From an uncultured Rubritalea sp. (GTDB lineage Bacteria; Verrucomicrobiota; Verrucomicrobiia; Verrucomicrobiales; Akkermansiaceae), in assembly GCA_937981665.1 (NCBI GenBank), contig CALJOJ010000022.1, forward strand, positions 1-64,000: a stretch of 64,000 nt of DNA. Reading direction: 5' to 3'. The notes under the pieces are model-generated. The model was not told the origin of the DNA and did no database searches. It saw only the letters and a program-made list of their open reading frames with translations. Positions within the stretch are counted from its first letter, which is position 1, and each line of letters opens with the position of its first letter. Positions 1-9,147 of the stretch are shown here, in pieces. A program made the translations under genes and the position numbers.

Positions 1-41
1 AAACCCCCCCCCCCCCCCCCCCAACAAATCAAGTTTTTCGA

Positions 42-113
<72 letters not shown>

Positions 114-904
114 CCTGTCATTTTTGGTGTTCGTTAGTACTGACCCTGACGGCATGTAAAACTCGTTTCGAACCACAAAACTGCCCAGGCTACAATGGGT
201 ACACGTCCGATCCACGTCTATGTCTGAGGTAGATATCCCACCACGAACTCTGTAATCGCTCATATCTAGTGGGTACGCCGCACATATATACGCGGTGCAA
301 CCTCAGACAATGCGGTGGAACCTACACCAATGAGCTTCAACACACGGAGATAATATGTTACCTTCTCCGGCGCTATTAACAACCGTGATAAATGACAAAC
401 ACCGAACAGTGCCGGTGTGTGCCAGCTGGAAATACCGGCATTGTATCGGAAACCGGCACTATTCCGCACACTGCTAATACTCGTTGTTCCCATCTGTGCC
501 GAGCGATTTCACAGGCACTATAAGGGCAACCGGCACTACTCAACCAGCATTCTAAAGGGCCCGTACAACGGAAACCGGCACTATAGAGGGACCGTTTAAC
601 GCCAACCGGCAGTCCTAGAGGGACCGCTACCTACTGTAGACCAAACTTTCGTTCTGGCTGTTACCTCTCCGACAACAGCGTCGTAGCCTTGCGGCGGGCA
701 CATGTCAGCCGGCAGTCGCGCCTCGGTCGTATTGAAAGGCCTGCCCACGACGACAGATGCGGTGAACATGCACCTCCATTTCTTGCCCTGCCAGAGCTGC
801 ACGTCAGACGGGGAGAGGGGGGTGGACATGGGCCGGGCGAAAAAAAGTATTTTCGGCGTAAAGCGAGGTTCCATTGAAGTAAAAGCAGGTGCAGTTGTCG
901 AGAA

Positions 905-1025
905 AACAGTTTTGTTTGTGGTAAAAACGTGTTTATTTGTCGCAAAAACGGGTTCGTAAGTCGTAAAAACGGGTTCGTATGTCGTAAACAACGTGTTTGT
1001 CGTAGTAACAGGTTTGTTTGCCGTA
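905..1025. repeat. Degenerate 21-bp minisatellite
   Basis: About five imperfect copies of a unit close to GTCGTAAAAACGGGTTCGTA follow one another. The two copies near 940-980 are almost identical and the outer copies are diverged. The period is a multiple of three, so all frames stay open through it, which explains the overlapping spurious frames here. Confidence 0.7.
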
Positions 1026-2271
1026 CACCTAGTGTAGAAGAATAAACGACGTCTGTAGCCATGAGGAACGTACCAACCAAAACCGAGGCACAATCCGAAA
1101 CCCTATACACAGCGGTCCCAGGAGCAACGGCGTCTGTGAAGCTAGGGTCAAATGTGGCACGATCCAAGATACGTCGATGCCGCACGCGAGGCAAGCTACG
1201 GCGGGGTATTATCCCGGAGGCGTAAAACCACAACGCCACAAAAAAATTGCCGTATCGTCAAGTTGCCTCGTGGTACCCTACGGCGCCCTTGATGTCGTGC
1301 TCCCTCCGACAACGTTTCAACACGGGACTGCTGTTACGTCGACCTTAACGCCTGTTCAACCGGAAACCCTTTTCTCGTGACAAATTTACTTGAATATAGT
1401 AGACTGATTCTACGATAACCCCCCCCCCCCCCAAAAGCCAGCGATTTTCTTTTTTTTTCTTATTAACGAGCGTTTCATGGCTGCTCGACACGAGGAAGGA
1501 TGCTATGAAAACAATCTTCACATATTTTCGTGTTTGCAAAGGACAGTCGAACGATGGCGTCGGGGGGGGGGTGTCAAGGGGCACCGTATTTTAGGAGATA
1601 CCGTCGAGAGCTGGCGTCAAAAACCGGCGATTTCGTTAACGAAAAGTTGGGGGGGCTACCGTAGTAAGACTCAGTATAGGGAGGGATCTGGGGGCTCTGA
1701 AGGGGATAACGCACTCGCGCGGTTTGTGGACATACTCCACCCGATTTCCTTCCTGAACTGTTTTTTCCGGATTTTGTAGCCATGGTTGTGGGGAAAAGTA
1801 CTTGGAATTAGTGTGGACTAGTTTCTACGGTTCTATGAAGGTTCTATAAAACCCCTGTACAACAGGAAACCCATTTTGGGAGACAGTAGACTTGGAATTA
1901 GTGTAGGGGGGGTTTTGGGGCTCTAATCGGGTTAGAGCAGTGGCTCCTCGACCGAAGACCGCTGAACGACAAATAGCACACCCTTCCGGACTTAGTGCCC
2001 AGCAGACAAGCAGGTAGGAGCTGCACAATAATCCCAACCGCTTCACCTCCAGGCACACTGTCAAGTCGTAGCAACGAGAACGTAACAAAAAATGACAGCG
2101 ACCACCACGCTTGACAACGATCACAACAGCAAAACAAACAAAAAATACATCAGCACCACACGCCAACCGGCATGATCATCGACACGACTCCAGCAAAAAA
2201 CACACCGCTGTCGGCATCCTGGGCATCTGTGAACGACAACCGCGTTAAAAAAGCGAAATATCTGACAGTAA

Positions 2272-2330
2272 GACCAAGACCAAGACCAAGGCCAAGACCA
2301 AGGCCAAGACCAAGGCCAAGGCCAACCCGA
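2272..2330. repeat. CAAGAC/CAAGGC hexanucleotide tract
   Basis: Tandem six-base units CAAGAC and CAAGGC run for about 60 bases and then grade into ACC/ACG-rich triplets to about 2380. One frame reads as Arg-Pro repeats and another as Lys-Thr/Lys-Ala repeats. Either is a typical translation of simple sequence and is not evidence of a gene. Confidence 0.75.
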
Positions 2331-2756
2331 ACACCAACACCGTCACCACCACGACCACCACGACCACCACCGACAACAACGAATAATTACCTTTTCCGAC
2401 TGTTGGGCGTAGTCATTAGCCTTGCCGGACACGCTGCTGAAGTACAGACCCTCTCCGTACCGAAGGTCGAAGTTTGTGGCCTTCGCCGTGCGCCCCTGGT
2501 TTCCCTGGAGCTTGAAGCCATGCATGCAGATGCTGCAGACGCTGCAGTCCGGCCTTGCGCACGGGCCTCCCTGCAATATGCAAAATCAACGCCGAACCGG
2601 AGGGAGCGATAACATCAACACTCGGGCTTACCACGGGTCACGTCACTTCAAATCGTCATGCTTTGCGTGCGAAGAGACGGATATATTATGATCACCCGAA
2701 AAGCTAATAGCTTTCTGATCAATCATAGCTCGAATGAATCCTCCAGATGCCACTTC

Positions 2757-3722
2757 CTACTTCCCCGCTTTCTTCTTATCTATATCCCAAGCGGTCATCC
2801 AGTATTGATTCGTCTTCGTAAAGCCCGCTTTGACCATTCTATCTTCCATGTCTGGGAAGTGAGCGGCCCCATAGAAGATACCAATATTTTTCTTACCTGC
2901 TTCAATCTGAGCATCCATCACCTCCAAACATTTGATATTTCTATCTCCAATGATCACACTCTCACCAGCAAAAGCGGCAATCTGATCATCTCCATTTCCT
3001 AAGTTATGCACGAGATTATATTTCAGTAAATCTGCATTCCCAGTCATCAACGCACGCAGCATTTGCAGAGTACTTGGCTGCTTCACTTTCTCACCAGCAT
3101 TCTTGCGCTCATTCATCACTTTCTGCTGCTTCTGAGCGTTCTTAAAGGTAAAGCTTAAGATAGATTCCCCCTTTTCATCCTGTAGCGTCTTGAATTCCTC
3201 AACCGTCAGATCTGCATGAATGAAATTTTCCTTACTATAGTCCACTATTTCTTTCTGTCCGGATAGCTCCAGACACTTCTGCATTTGATCATACATCATT
3301 CCTAAGAGATTAAACTGTAGATCTTTCTTCTCTCCATCTTCCTTTTTAGCTTCATCTTCAAGAGCTTCAGCGCCCCCTATCTTCTCCCCACCTATCATCT
3401 CGAAGAGCAACACCTCAAACTTAGTAAACAGCGTGTTCAGACTAGTGAAGTACTGCTTATCCGCCACGTGTACTGCACCGATGAGATCCACACGCACACC
3501 GTCTTTCACATAACGAGTGACAGAGGTCTGCAAGAGCACACTTTTCTCATCTTCTATCACTCGGATAAAGTCTGTCTTTTCCTCAGCGGCGTCTTCTACA
3601 TCTACTTTAGCCTCCACTTCGTCTACCTTTTTTTCAGACTCAGCAATATCCTGAGCGTAGCCATAGACTGGAAATAATACCGCTGTAGCTATGAGTAAAA
3701 TTTTCTTAAATCGTAAATACAT
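2757..3722 (-). CDS. Secreted TraB/GumN-like protein
   Basis: A 321-residue protein with a signal peptide (about 1-23, cut near YGYA-Q) and an acidic linker (25-50). The N-terminal core motif GAVH lies at 82-85, followed by a Glu in LLFEMIGG (about 105-112). The C-terminal YGAAHFPDM is near 288. The paired G-x-x-H and Y-G-A-A-H motifs are the signature of the TraB/PrgY/GumN superfamily, whose members include TIKI metalloproteases. I infer a periplasmic or surface protein, possibly a metal-dependent peptidase; the substrate is unknown. It is the first bacterial gene after the foreign block. It appears complete, with its stop about 65 bases from the suspected junction. Confidence 0.75.
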   Translation of the reverse strand: MYLRFKKILLIATAVLFPVYGYAQDIAESEKKVDEVEAKVDVEDAAEEKTDFIRVIEDEKSVLLQTSVTRYVKDGVRVDLIGAVHVADKQYFTSLNTLFTKFEVLLFEMIGGEKIGGAEALEDEAKKEDGEKKDLQFNLLGMMYDQMQKCLELSGQKEIVDYSKENFIHADLTVEEFKTLQDEKGESILSFTFKNAQKQQKVMNERKNAGEKVKQPSTLQMLRALMTGNADLLKYNLVHNLGNGDDQIAAFAGESVIIGDRNIKCLEVMDAQIEAGKKNIGIFYGAAHFPDMEDRMVKAGFTKTNQYWMTAWDIDKKKAGK

Positions 3723-3820
3723 GCCAAATAATGCCCCATATACACACTACATCCAGCGAAAATTATATATTTATGATGAAACGTTGTAAGCAAGATAAAA
3801 TTGGGCATCTAGACAGATCC

Positions 3821-4010
3821 TCAAAATGATCTTTCTGCGGTAGATGATAACTTTGCCATGATCCGTCCTAAACTACCTTTTCGTTTCGCATTTTCAAACT
3901 TACCCTCTACTGGGATCCTGTCCCGCTCGTCTTGTTGCATTTCTTTTTTCTTCGCTTTTAGAACCTCTTTTTTTTCTTCTGTTTGTTTAGGGGGACGGGC
4001 TAATTGCTTT
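3821..4010 (-). pseudogene. Transposase C-terminal fragment (IS5/IS1182-like)
   Basis: The minus-strand frame encodes a Gly-Lys-rich linker with ARPPK, then QQDERDRIPVEGKFENAKR and GSLGRIMAKLS. This matches the end of the DDE domain in IS5/IS1182-like transposases, where a Glu in the EGKF context is the last catalytic residue. The catalytic front half is missing and the frame stops early. The apparent start codon at 4042 lies in unrelated DNA. A fragment resembling the N-terminus of the same kind of transposase lies near 63.1 kb. Confidence 0.7.
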
Positions 4011-4177
4011 CCTGTGACGACACAACCCCAATAGATGTACAAGATCTCCTCACTAATGTTGATGATGATTCTCCTGCCGGATCAGATTACAAAGATGAAA
4101 GATATACCGATCAAGCTATAGCATCACCTGACCGAGATGGGAACTTCGATAGTAAAGAAGACTCACGCTCTTGGTAG
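4004..4177 (+). pseudogene. Truncated 3' end of an unidentified + strand gene
   Basis: An open + strand frame with no usable start reads an acidic, low-complexity tail (DDTTPIDVQDLL, then VDDDSPAGSDYKDER) and stops at 4175-4177. A good intrinsic terminator follows about 40 bases later. Terminator and tail together suggest the remaining end of a real gene whose front was lost when the neighbouring transposase fragment was joined. The function cannot be told. Confidence 0.4.
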
Positions 4178-4212
4178 GAAACTCACCTCGTAAAAGTACT
4201 ATTTTCAAAAAA

Positions 4213-4240
4213 TATGCACTGGTACAGTGCGTGTTTTTTA
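4213..4240 (+). terminator. Intrinsic terminator
   Basis: GCACTG (4216-4221), a 3-base loop and CAGTGC (4225-4230) are followed by GTG and six T. It sits after the truncated + strand frame and before the sulfatase gene. Confidence 0.75.
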
Positions 4241-4313
4241 TGTTACTCACACATCGCCGAGAGCCAATAAAACACTCTAGAATACCCCCTTGCTTTTACA
4301 TTCACAAATCATC

Positions 4314-5705
4314 ATGAAAAAAATAATCTTACTATTACCTCTACTATTCTCAGGTATCATCCAAGCTCAAGAAGATAAGCCACAAGCACCTAACATCGTC
4401 GTCATCTTAGCTGATGATCTCGGATACGGTGATCTAGGCTGCTATGGATCTGAGAAAAACCCCACTCCTAGAATTGATAAAATGGCAGCAGAGGGATTCC
4501 TCTCTACCGATATGAATGTCCCTGCGAATGTTTGCAGTCCATCACGCTCTTCACTTCTCACTGGTCGTTACCCTATGAGGAATGGTCACCCTATCTACAG
4601 AGCGCATTATCATAGCCGCGTCGAAACAGTCTTCGGCTTGCACCCTGAGGAAATCACCATTGCTGAAATGCTCAAGCCTGCCGGCTATCACTCCTTCATG
4701 ATAGGCAAGTGGCACCTTGGCTTTGACATTAAAGGCTCCCACCCTATGGACGCAGGGTTCGATCAATACTGGGGGCACCCTCATAACTATTCGTTCACTG
4801 GCTATAAAACAAGTAAGGCGCTCATCCGTAACCGCACCATCGAAGAAACTAACGTCCCGTTCACTGAAATAACGCCAACCTACAACCGTGAGGTAGTGAA
4901 GTTCATCAATGAGCACCCAAAGGACAAACCTTTCTTTATCTATATGGCTCATCAGATCGCTCACTCACCAGTAGCCCCAAGTACAGATTTTGCAGGCAAA
5001 ACGAAGAAAGGAAAATACGCAGATTTCGTTCACGAGCTAGACCACAGTGTCGGCGTAGTTATAGATACTCTTAAAAAGAATAACATCGAGCAAAATACTC
5101 TTGTGGTCTTTCTCTCGGACAACGGACATACAGGCTCAGGATCCAGCGCTCCTCTCTCTGGGGGAAAGTACACCACTATGGAAGGCGGCCACCGTGTCCC
5201 TGCTATTTTCTACTGGCCAGGCACTATTGCTAAAGGTCAGAAGTCAGACACCTCTATTAGCAGCATGGACCTCTTCACGCTCTTTGCTGACATCGCAGCA
5301 GCAGAACTCCCTTCTGACAGAACAATAGATGGCAAGAACATCAAAGACATCATCCTAGGTAAGGAAACTAAGTCCAGTCACGAGTTCCTCTACTATTACA
5401 ATGCTCACACCCTACAAGCAGTTCGGAAAGGGAAATGGAAACTTCACCTCCCACGCACTAAGCAAGAACAGCCCTATTGGGGAAAAGCAGGTAGAACTAT
5501 GCGTTTCTATACACTCACTGAGCCATTCCTCGTTGATCTAGAAAATGATATTGGAGAAAAAACGAACGTCACCAAAGATAACCCTGAAATAGCCAAGGCT
5601 CTCCAAGCTCAAGCAATAAAAATTCAAAAAGAACTAGGTGGCTTCAAGCAACTCGGCTCTGACCAACGTCCAGGATGGCCAGCAGCGGAAATACAGTATA
5701 AGTGA
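4314..5705 (+). CDS. Secreted sulfatase (formylglycine-dependent)
   Basis: A 463-residue sulfatase of the alkaline-phosphatase superfamily. I prefer the ATG at 4314, which begins a clean signal peptide (MKKIILLLPLLFSGIIQA), over the in-frame ATG at 4290. ILADDLGYGD carries the first metal-binding Asp pair. CSPSR (Cys at residue 74) is the C-x-P-S-R site that maturation converts to formylglycine. GKWHLG and the late SDNGH supply further active-site residues. Exported, it would remove sulfate esters from polysaccharides or other sulfated compounds. The exact substrate cannot be read from sequence. No maturase gene is seen in the window, and the gene stands alone rather than in a polysaccharide-utilisation cluster. 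Confidence 0.93.
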   Translation: MKKIILLLPLLFSGIIQAQEDKPQAPNIVVILADDLGYGDLGCYGSEKNPTPRIDKMAAEGFLSTDMNVPANVCSPSRSSLLTGRYPMRNGHPIYRAHYHSRVETVFGLHPEEITIAEMLKPAGYHSFMIGKWHLGFDIKGSHPMDAGFDQYWGHPHNYSFTGYKTSKALIRNRTIEETNVPFTEITPTYNREVVKFINEHPKDKPFFIYMAHQIAHSPVAPSTDFAGKTKKGKYADFVHELDHSVGVVIDTLKKNNIEQNTLVVFLSDNGHTGSGSSAPLSGGKYTTMEGGHRVPAIFYWPGTIAKGQKSDTSISSMDLFTLFADIAAAELPSDRTIDGKNIKDIILGKETKSSHEFLYYYNAHTLQAVRKGKWKLHLPRTKQEQPYWGKAGRTMRFYTLTEPFLVDLENDIGEKTNVTKDNPEIAKALQAQAIKIQKELGGFKQLGSDQRPGWPAAEIQYK

Positions 5706-5798
5706 TATACTCATACGCTGACTCCTCTTAACTCTCTAAAGAAAAAAACATCAAATGATGGCTTCAAAAAAACAAGGGAACTAAGTACCCACCTACTA

Positions 5799-6497
5799 CT
5801 AATCCATATCAGCATAAGTAGTAGGCCATACCCACTTTACTAGTCTACCGTCTTGGAAGAGAGCTTTTGCTCTGAGCTTCTCATCACCGAAGATCGTTCT
5901 AGCCCTGTAAGTAACTTCACCCACCTGGTACTTCACATCACCAAGGTCTTTAGTTCCTATAGACGCCCAGCTTTGAGCGTTTTCGTAAGTAAATTCTGTC
6001 ACCTCTTTGCTTCTCACTGACTGCTTCATCATGCTGATGACATCTTCGCTAGAGATCATAGCAATGCCAGCTAACTCTGGAGTAGTAGGCTCTGGAACAT
6101 AAACTGTAGGCTCTAGATCCTCTGGTTGAACTGGCTCACCCATATCAACGCTCGGCATTGTCTCAACAATGTTAGCAGTGGCTGGCTCTGAATCTTGACC
6201 AACAGCTACGTCTTGGATACGTGGCTCTGAATCTGAGCCTTCGCTCGGTTGATCTTGCACAGGGGTAACAAGTTGATCAGCCGGCTCATCAGTAATTCTT
6301 TCTTCACTTCGCACAGCTTCCACCACATCTACAGGAGGCGTAGTAAGCGTAGCGGGCATATTCTCCATCTTGTACTTATCGCTAAGTGCGGACTCAGAGA
6401 CTACCTCAGCCTCAATAAGCTGAGGTAACAGCTGTGGATGTATAATATATCCAACCGCCGCAAAAACGAGACAAAGTAGTAAACTGGCTAAATTCAT
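5799..6497 (-). CDS. Membrane-anchored protein with Pro/Glu-rich linker
   Basis: A 232-residue protein I do not recognise. Residues 1-22 form one hydrophobic N-terminal anchor or signal. Residues about 45-150 are a low-complexity acidic linker rich in Pro, Glu, Val and Thr. Residues about 155-232 look folded (ISSEDVISMMKQSV, then VTYRARTIFGDEKLR and KALFQDGRLVKWVW). The layout suggests a periplasmic domain tethered at a distance from the membrane. It is followed on the same strand by no close partner; bioB lies upstream with its own start. Confidence 0.65.
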   Translation of the reverse strand: MNLASLLLCLVFAAVGYIIHPQLLPQLIEAEVVSESALSDKYKMENMPATLTTPPVDVVEAVRSEERITDEPADQLVTPVQDQPSEGSDSEPRIQDVAVGQDSEPATANIVETMPSVDMGEPVQPEDLEPTVYVPEPTTPELAGIAMISSEDVISMMKQSVRSKEVTEFTYENAQSWASIGTKDLGDVKYQVGEVTYRARTIFGDEKLRAKALFQDGRLVKWVWPTTYADMD

Positions 6498-6599
6498 AAT
6501 AGTATATGATATTATATCACATGCCCTTGGCTAGTCAAATGCTGACTATTTGTAACTACGTAAGACAGCTTTAGTACATGACATCAGTTTCTGGTGATT

Positions 6600-7601
6600 T
6601 TATTCTTTAGGGCAGCAAGGTGACAGCTCCTTATCACAAGTCGCAGCAGGAGCTTCCATATTAGGATTTGGCTGCTTCGCTGAGAGACCTAGCTGGCTGA
6701 TTAGATTAAGGTCTTTCTGCACACTAGGGTTAGACGCCGTGAGAAGCTTATCTCCGTAGAAAATAGAATTTGCACCAGCAAAGAAACAGAGCGCCTGCCC
6801 CTCCTCAGAAATCTGTGTACGACCAGCGGATAGGCGAACCTTAGCTCTAGGCACAGCAATACGTGCAATAGCGATCATTCTGACAACATCAAACACTGTC
6901 ACAGGATCTGAACCCTCAAGTGGTGTTCCCGGCATAGGCATGAGTGAGTTAATCGGTACTGATTCAGGCTGCGGGTTAAACTCCGAAATCACCTCGATAA
7001 GCTTGAGGCGATCATCATCAGTCTCACCGAGACCTAGTATCCCACCACAGCAGATTGACATCCCTGCGTCCTGCGCGTTACGAATGGTATTTAGGCGGTC
7101 GTCATAGGTGTGAGTGGTGACAATGTTTGGATAGTGCTCACGAGATGTGTCTAAATTATGATTGTAGGCCGTAACCCCAGCTTCTTTAAGGATCACAGCT
7201 TCCTCTGGACCTAGCTCACCGAGCGTCACACAGACTTCCATTCCCAGTTTAGAAACGTCTTTAATCGTATCTACTACCTGGTCAAATCTCTTCGTACCAC
7301 TGCGGACACCGCGCCATGCAGCCCCCATGCAGAACCTTGTAGATCCACTGTCTCTCGCTATCTCTGCCCGCTTAAGAATATCTTCTTTCTCCATGAGTCT
7401 CTCCACCTGAAGTGAAGAGTTATGTCTTGATGACTGAGCGCAGTATGAGCAATCCTCAGAACAACCACCTGTCTTAATCGACAAAAGTGTACATAACTGG
7501 ATCTCATTATCGCTCCAGTTAGCATCATGGACTTCACGCGATTTTTTAATCAGGTCGAAAAGTGGAAGGTCAAATAGCTCTTTAAGTTGCTCGTATTTCA
7601 T
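6600..7601 (-). CDS. bioB: Biotin synthase
   Basis: A 333-residue radical-SAM enzyme that inserts sulfur into dethiobiotin, the last step of biotin synthesis. The 4Fe-4S motif C-x3-C-x2-C is at residues 47, 51 and 54 (GGCSEDCSYC). Typical BioB motifs follow: AAWRG, YNHNLDTS, GGILGLGET and a late RLSAGR. The Cys-rich tail (CDKELSPCCPKE) extends slightly past the core and may be a lineage feature. No other bio genes are adjacent, so biotin synthesis must be completed from elsewhere. Confidence 0.96.
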   Translation of the reverse strand: MKYEQLKELFDLPLFDLIKKSREVHDANWSDNEIQLCTLLSIKTGGCSEDCSYCAQSSRHNSSLQVERLMEKEDILKRAEIARDSGSTRFCMGAAWRGVRSGTKRFDQVVDTIKDVSKLGMEVCVTLGELGPEEAVILKEAGVTAYNHNLDTSREHYPNIVTTHTYDDRLNTIRNAQDAGMSICCGGILGLGETDDDRLKLIEVISEFNPQPESVPINSLMPMPGTPLEGSDPVTVFDVVRMIAIARIAVPRAKVRLSAGRTQISEEGQALCFFAGANSIFYGDKLLTASNPSVQKDLNLISQLGLSAKQPNPNMEAPAATCDKELSPCCPKE

Positions 7602-7644
7602 AAAGTTAATTTAGTAAGATATAGTAGGTGAAAAATTTTATCGG

Positions 7645-8358
7645 CTATCGTTGAGATGCATGGTAGACCCATTTGCCATTGATCCCTGGCATCTTACCGT
7701 CAGATAATGTCGCGTAGTCCGTCTTACCTGCAGCCCCCACTAGCTCCCTACCAGTAGCTTGCTTCCAGTAGTAGTTCATAGACTCGCCGCTATGACAGCC
7801 CCATGACTTACAGAGTGCTTTACTGGTAAAAACAGACGCCTTCAGCCTGTGGAGGTCTTTCTGGTGAAGCCACGCGGTGGACGCACCAATGATGTCTGAG
7901 GAATAGTCGAGAAGGAAACACTGCTTATTAGAGTGGCCGAAGTAATCAAAAGTAACCACTGAGCGAGTAGGACGAGCATTGATAGCGCTGATCACTGAGG
8001 AGCTACCATCTACCCAGATGAGCTTAGCATTTCGCTTCGCAGCTTGCATAGCGATCCACTTTGTGTACGGCTTACCGTCTTCAGCAGATCGTGCTTCGTA
8101 ACCTCTTCTGTGCACGAGCCAGACAAACTTAGCTTGCGTACCGTATGCCTGACGCAGGAGATCCATACGTAATGTTGATGCTCGGATGAAGTTAGCCCAC
8201 CATTTATCGTGCCTATCTCGTTCTACGCGTAAATTTTCCCACTTTCTGAGCGCCGGACCACCAGCTAAGATGACGTGCTCACCAGCAGATGCTTGCTGTG
8301 GCATATAGCATAGCGTGAAGGTGATAATGGCTAAGAGTATGGACGGTAAAGATTTCAT
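7645..8358 (-). CDS. Small secreted protein with a possible caspase-like His/Cys dyad
   Basis: A 237-residue exported protein (signal peptide about 1-25, ending ASAG). I cannot name the family. Two segments look like the conserved strands of a caspase-type (clan CD) fold: RSVVTFDYFGHSN with His142, and CKSWGCHSGES with Cys188. In that fold a strand ending in Gly-His and a later strand ending in Cys-x-Ser-Gly carry the catalytic pair. This is an inference from motif spacing only. A run of nine C lies about eight bases before the start codon on the coding strand, which may make expression variable. Confidence 0.6.
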   Translation of the reverse strand: MKSLPSILLAIITFTLCYMPQQASAGEHVILAGGPALRKWENLRVERDRHDKWWANFIRASTLRMDLLRQAYGTQAKFVWLVHRRGYEARSAEDGKPYTKWIAMQAAKRNAKLIWVDGSSSVISAINARPTRSVVTFDYFGHSNKQCFLLDYSSDIIGASTAWLHQKDLHRLKASVFTSKALCKSWGCHSGESMNYYWKQATGRELVGAAGKTDYATLSDGKMPGINGKWVYHASQR

Positions 8359-8366
8359 TATTTTCT

Positions 8367-8375
8367 GGGGGGGGG
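8367..8375. repeat. Nine-base G:C homopolymer next to a start codon
   Basis: Nine G on the + strand, nine C on the coding strand of the minus-strand gene whose start is at 8358. It occupies the place between promoter and start where a ribosome-binding site is expected. Such runs are prone to replication slippage. Confidence 0.85.
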
Positions 8376-8580
8376 TGGTTTGTTTGCTAGAAAATGGTGG
8401 AGTGCTGAGATTTTATCAAGGTTATTATGGCATTTCCATTACATCAGTCCTAGCCGTCACCGCCAGCTCGAAAGCACTATGCTCCACATGGTCTTCCAGA
8501 ACTAGTAAATAGACCCTTTCGTTAGCGTAGGATGATCTTTAGTTGTACCCGTAGAAATTTCATGCATCATAAGCCCACCA
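8376..8580. other. Intergenic gap between divergent genes
   Basis: About 200 bases between a minus-strand start (8358) and a + strand start (8581). It must hold both promoters. I see no strong hairpin or recognised operator. Confidence 0.4.
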
Positions 8581-9147
8581 ATGAAGTGCCCACACTGCTT
8601 AGAAAAAATCCATGATAGCGCTGATGACTGCCCACACTGTGGATCTACGCTCACGCGTATAAACGCCCTCTATCAAGGGAGCAATACGAACATTGAGAAT
8701 GGAATCCTAGATATAGCAGGTGTACTCAATCACGCTTCCCGCAAGCAACTTCACAAGGCTATTCAGTCACAGATGAAACAATTCGTAGGGATCAATCTAG
8801 CAATCTCCTTAATCTCACTAAAGAATGATCAGACACTAGAGACCTATGGATTCTGGCTTATTAACAAGGCCGTATTTCATCACAACGGCAGCCCCCAAAG
8901 CGGAGTCGAAGAAGGCCAAGGACGCGTCATCATCATCGTCGATGTTGAGAATAAACAAGTCGGTATTAGCTACGGCTATTTACTCGACGGCTGCATTCGA
9001 GAGAAGGAAAATTTTAATATCCTCAGCGCTGGTCACGCCAGCCTGCTAGAAGGAGACATGCTTCAAGGTAGTTTACTCATCATCTCCTCCCTGAAAGCTC
9101 ACCTCATCAAGGCCGTAGCTCGCTCTAAGAAAGGACATAAAAAATGA
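8581..9147 (+). CDS. Zinc-ribbon protein with TPM-like domain
   Basis: A 188-residue protein. Residues 1-22 form a zinc ribbon with two Cys-x2-Cys knuckles (CPHC at 3-6, CPHC at 18-21). From about 45 onward the pattern fits a TPM domain: a helix, a strand (INLAISLISL), then GRVIIIVDVENKQVGISYGY, the stretch corresponding to the usual D-x-G-hydrophobic strand and an I-x-x-G-Y-G-L-like turn. TPM proteins are linked to photosystem repair in plants and to membrane-protein or phosphatase roles in bacteria. There is no signal peptide, so this is cytoplasmic. Its stop overlaps the next start by four bases, so the two are translated together. Confidence 0.7.
   Translation: MKCPHCLEKIHDSADDCPHCGSTLTRINALYQGSNTNIENGILDIAGVLNHASRKQLHKAIQSQMKQFVGINLAISLISLKNDQTLETYGFWLINKAVFHHNGSPQSGVEEGQGRVIIIVDVENKQVGISYGYLLDGCIREKENFNILSAGHASLLEGDMLQGSLLIISSLKAHLIKAVARSKKGHKK

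Noticed and set aside
266-2691. Fourteen or so open frames of 60-190 codons on both strands
   Set aside because: They overlap each other across repeats, have low-complexity translations and no recognisable domain. The block is treated as foreign or non-coding.
4551-4964. 137-codon frame opposite the sulfatase
   Set aside because: It lies wholly within an unmistakable sulfatase gene and resembles nothing.
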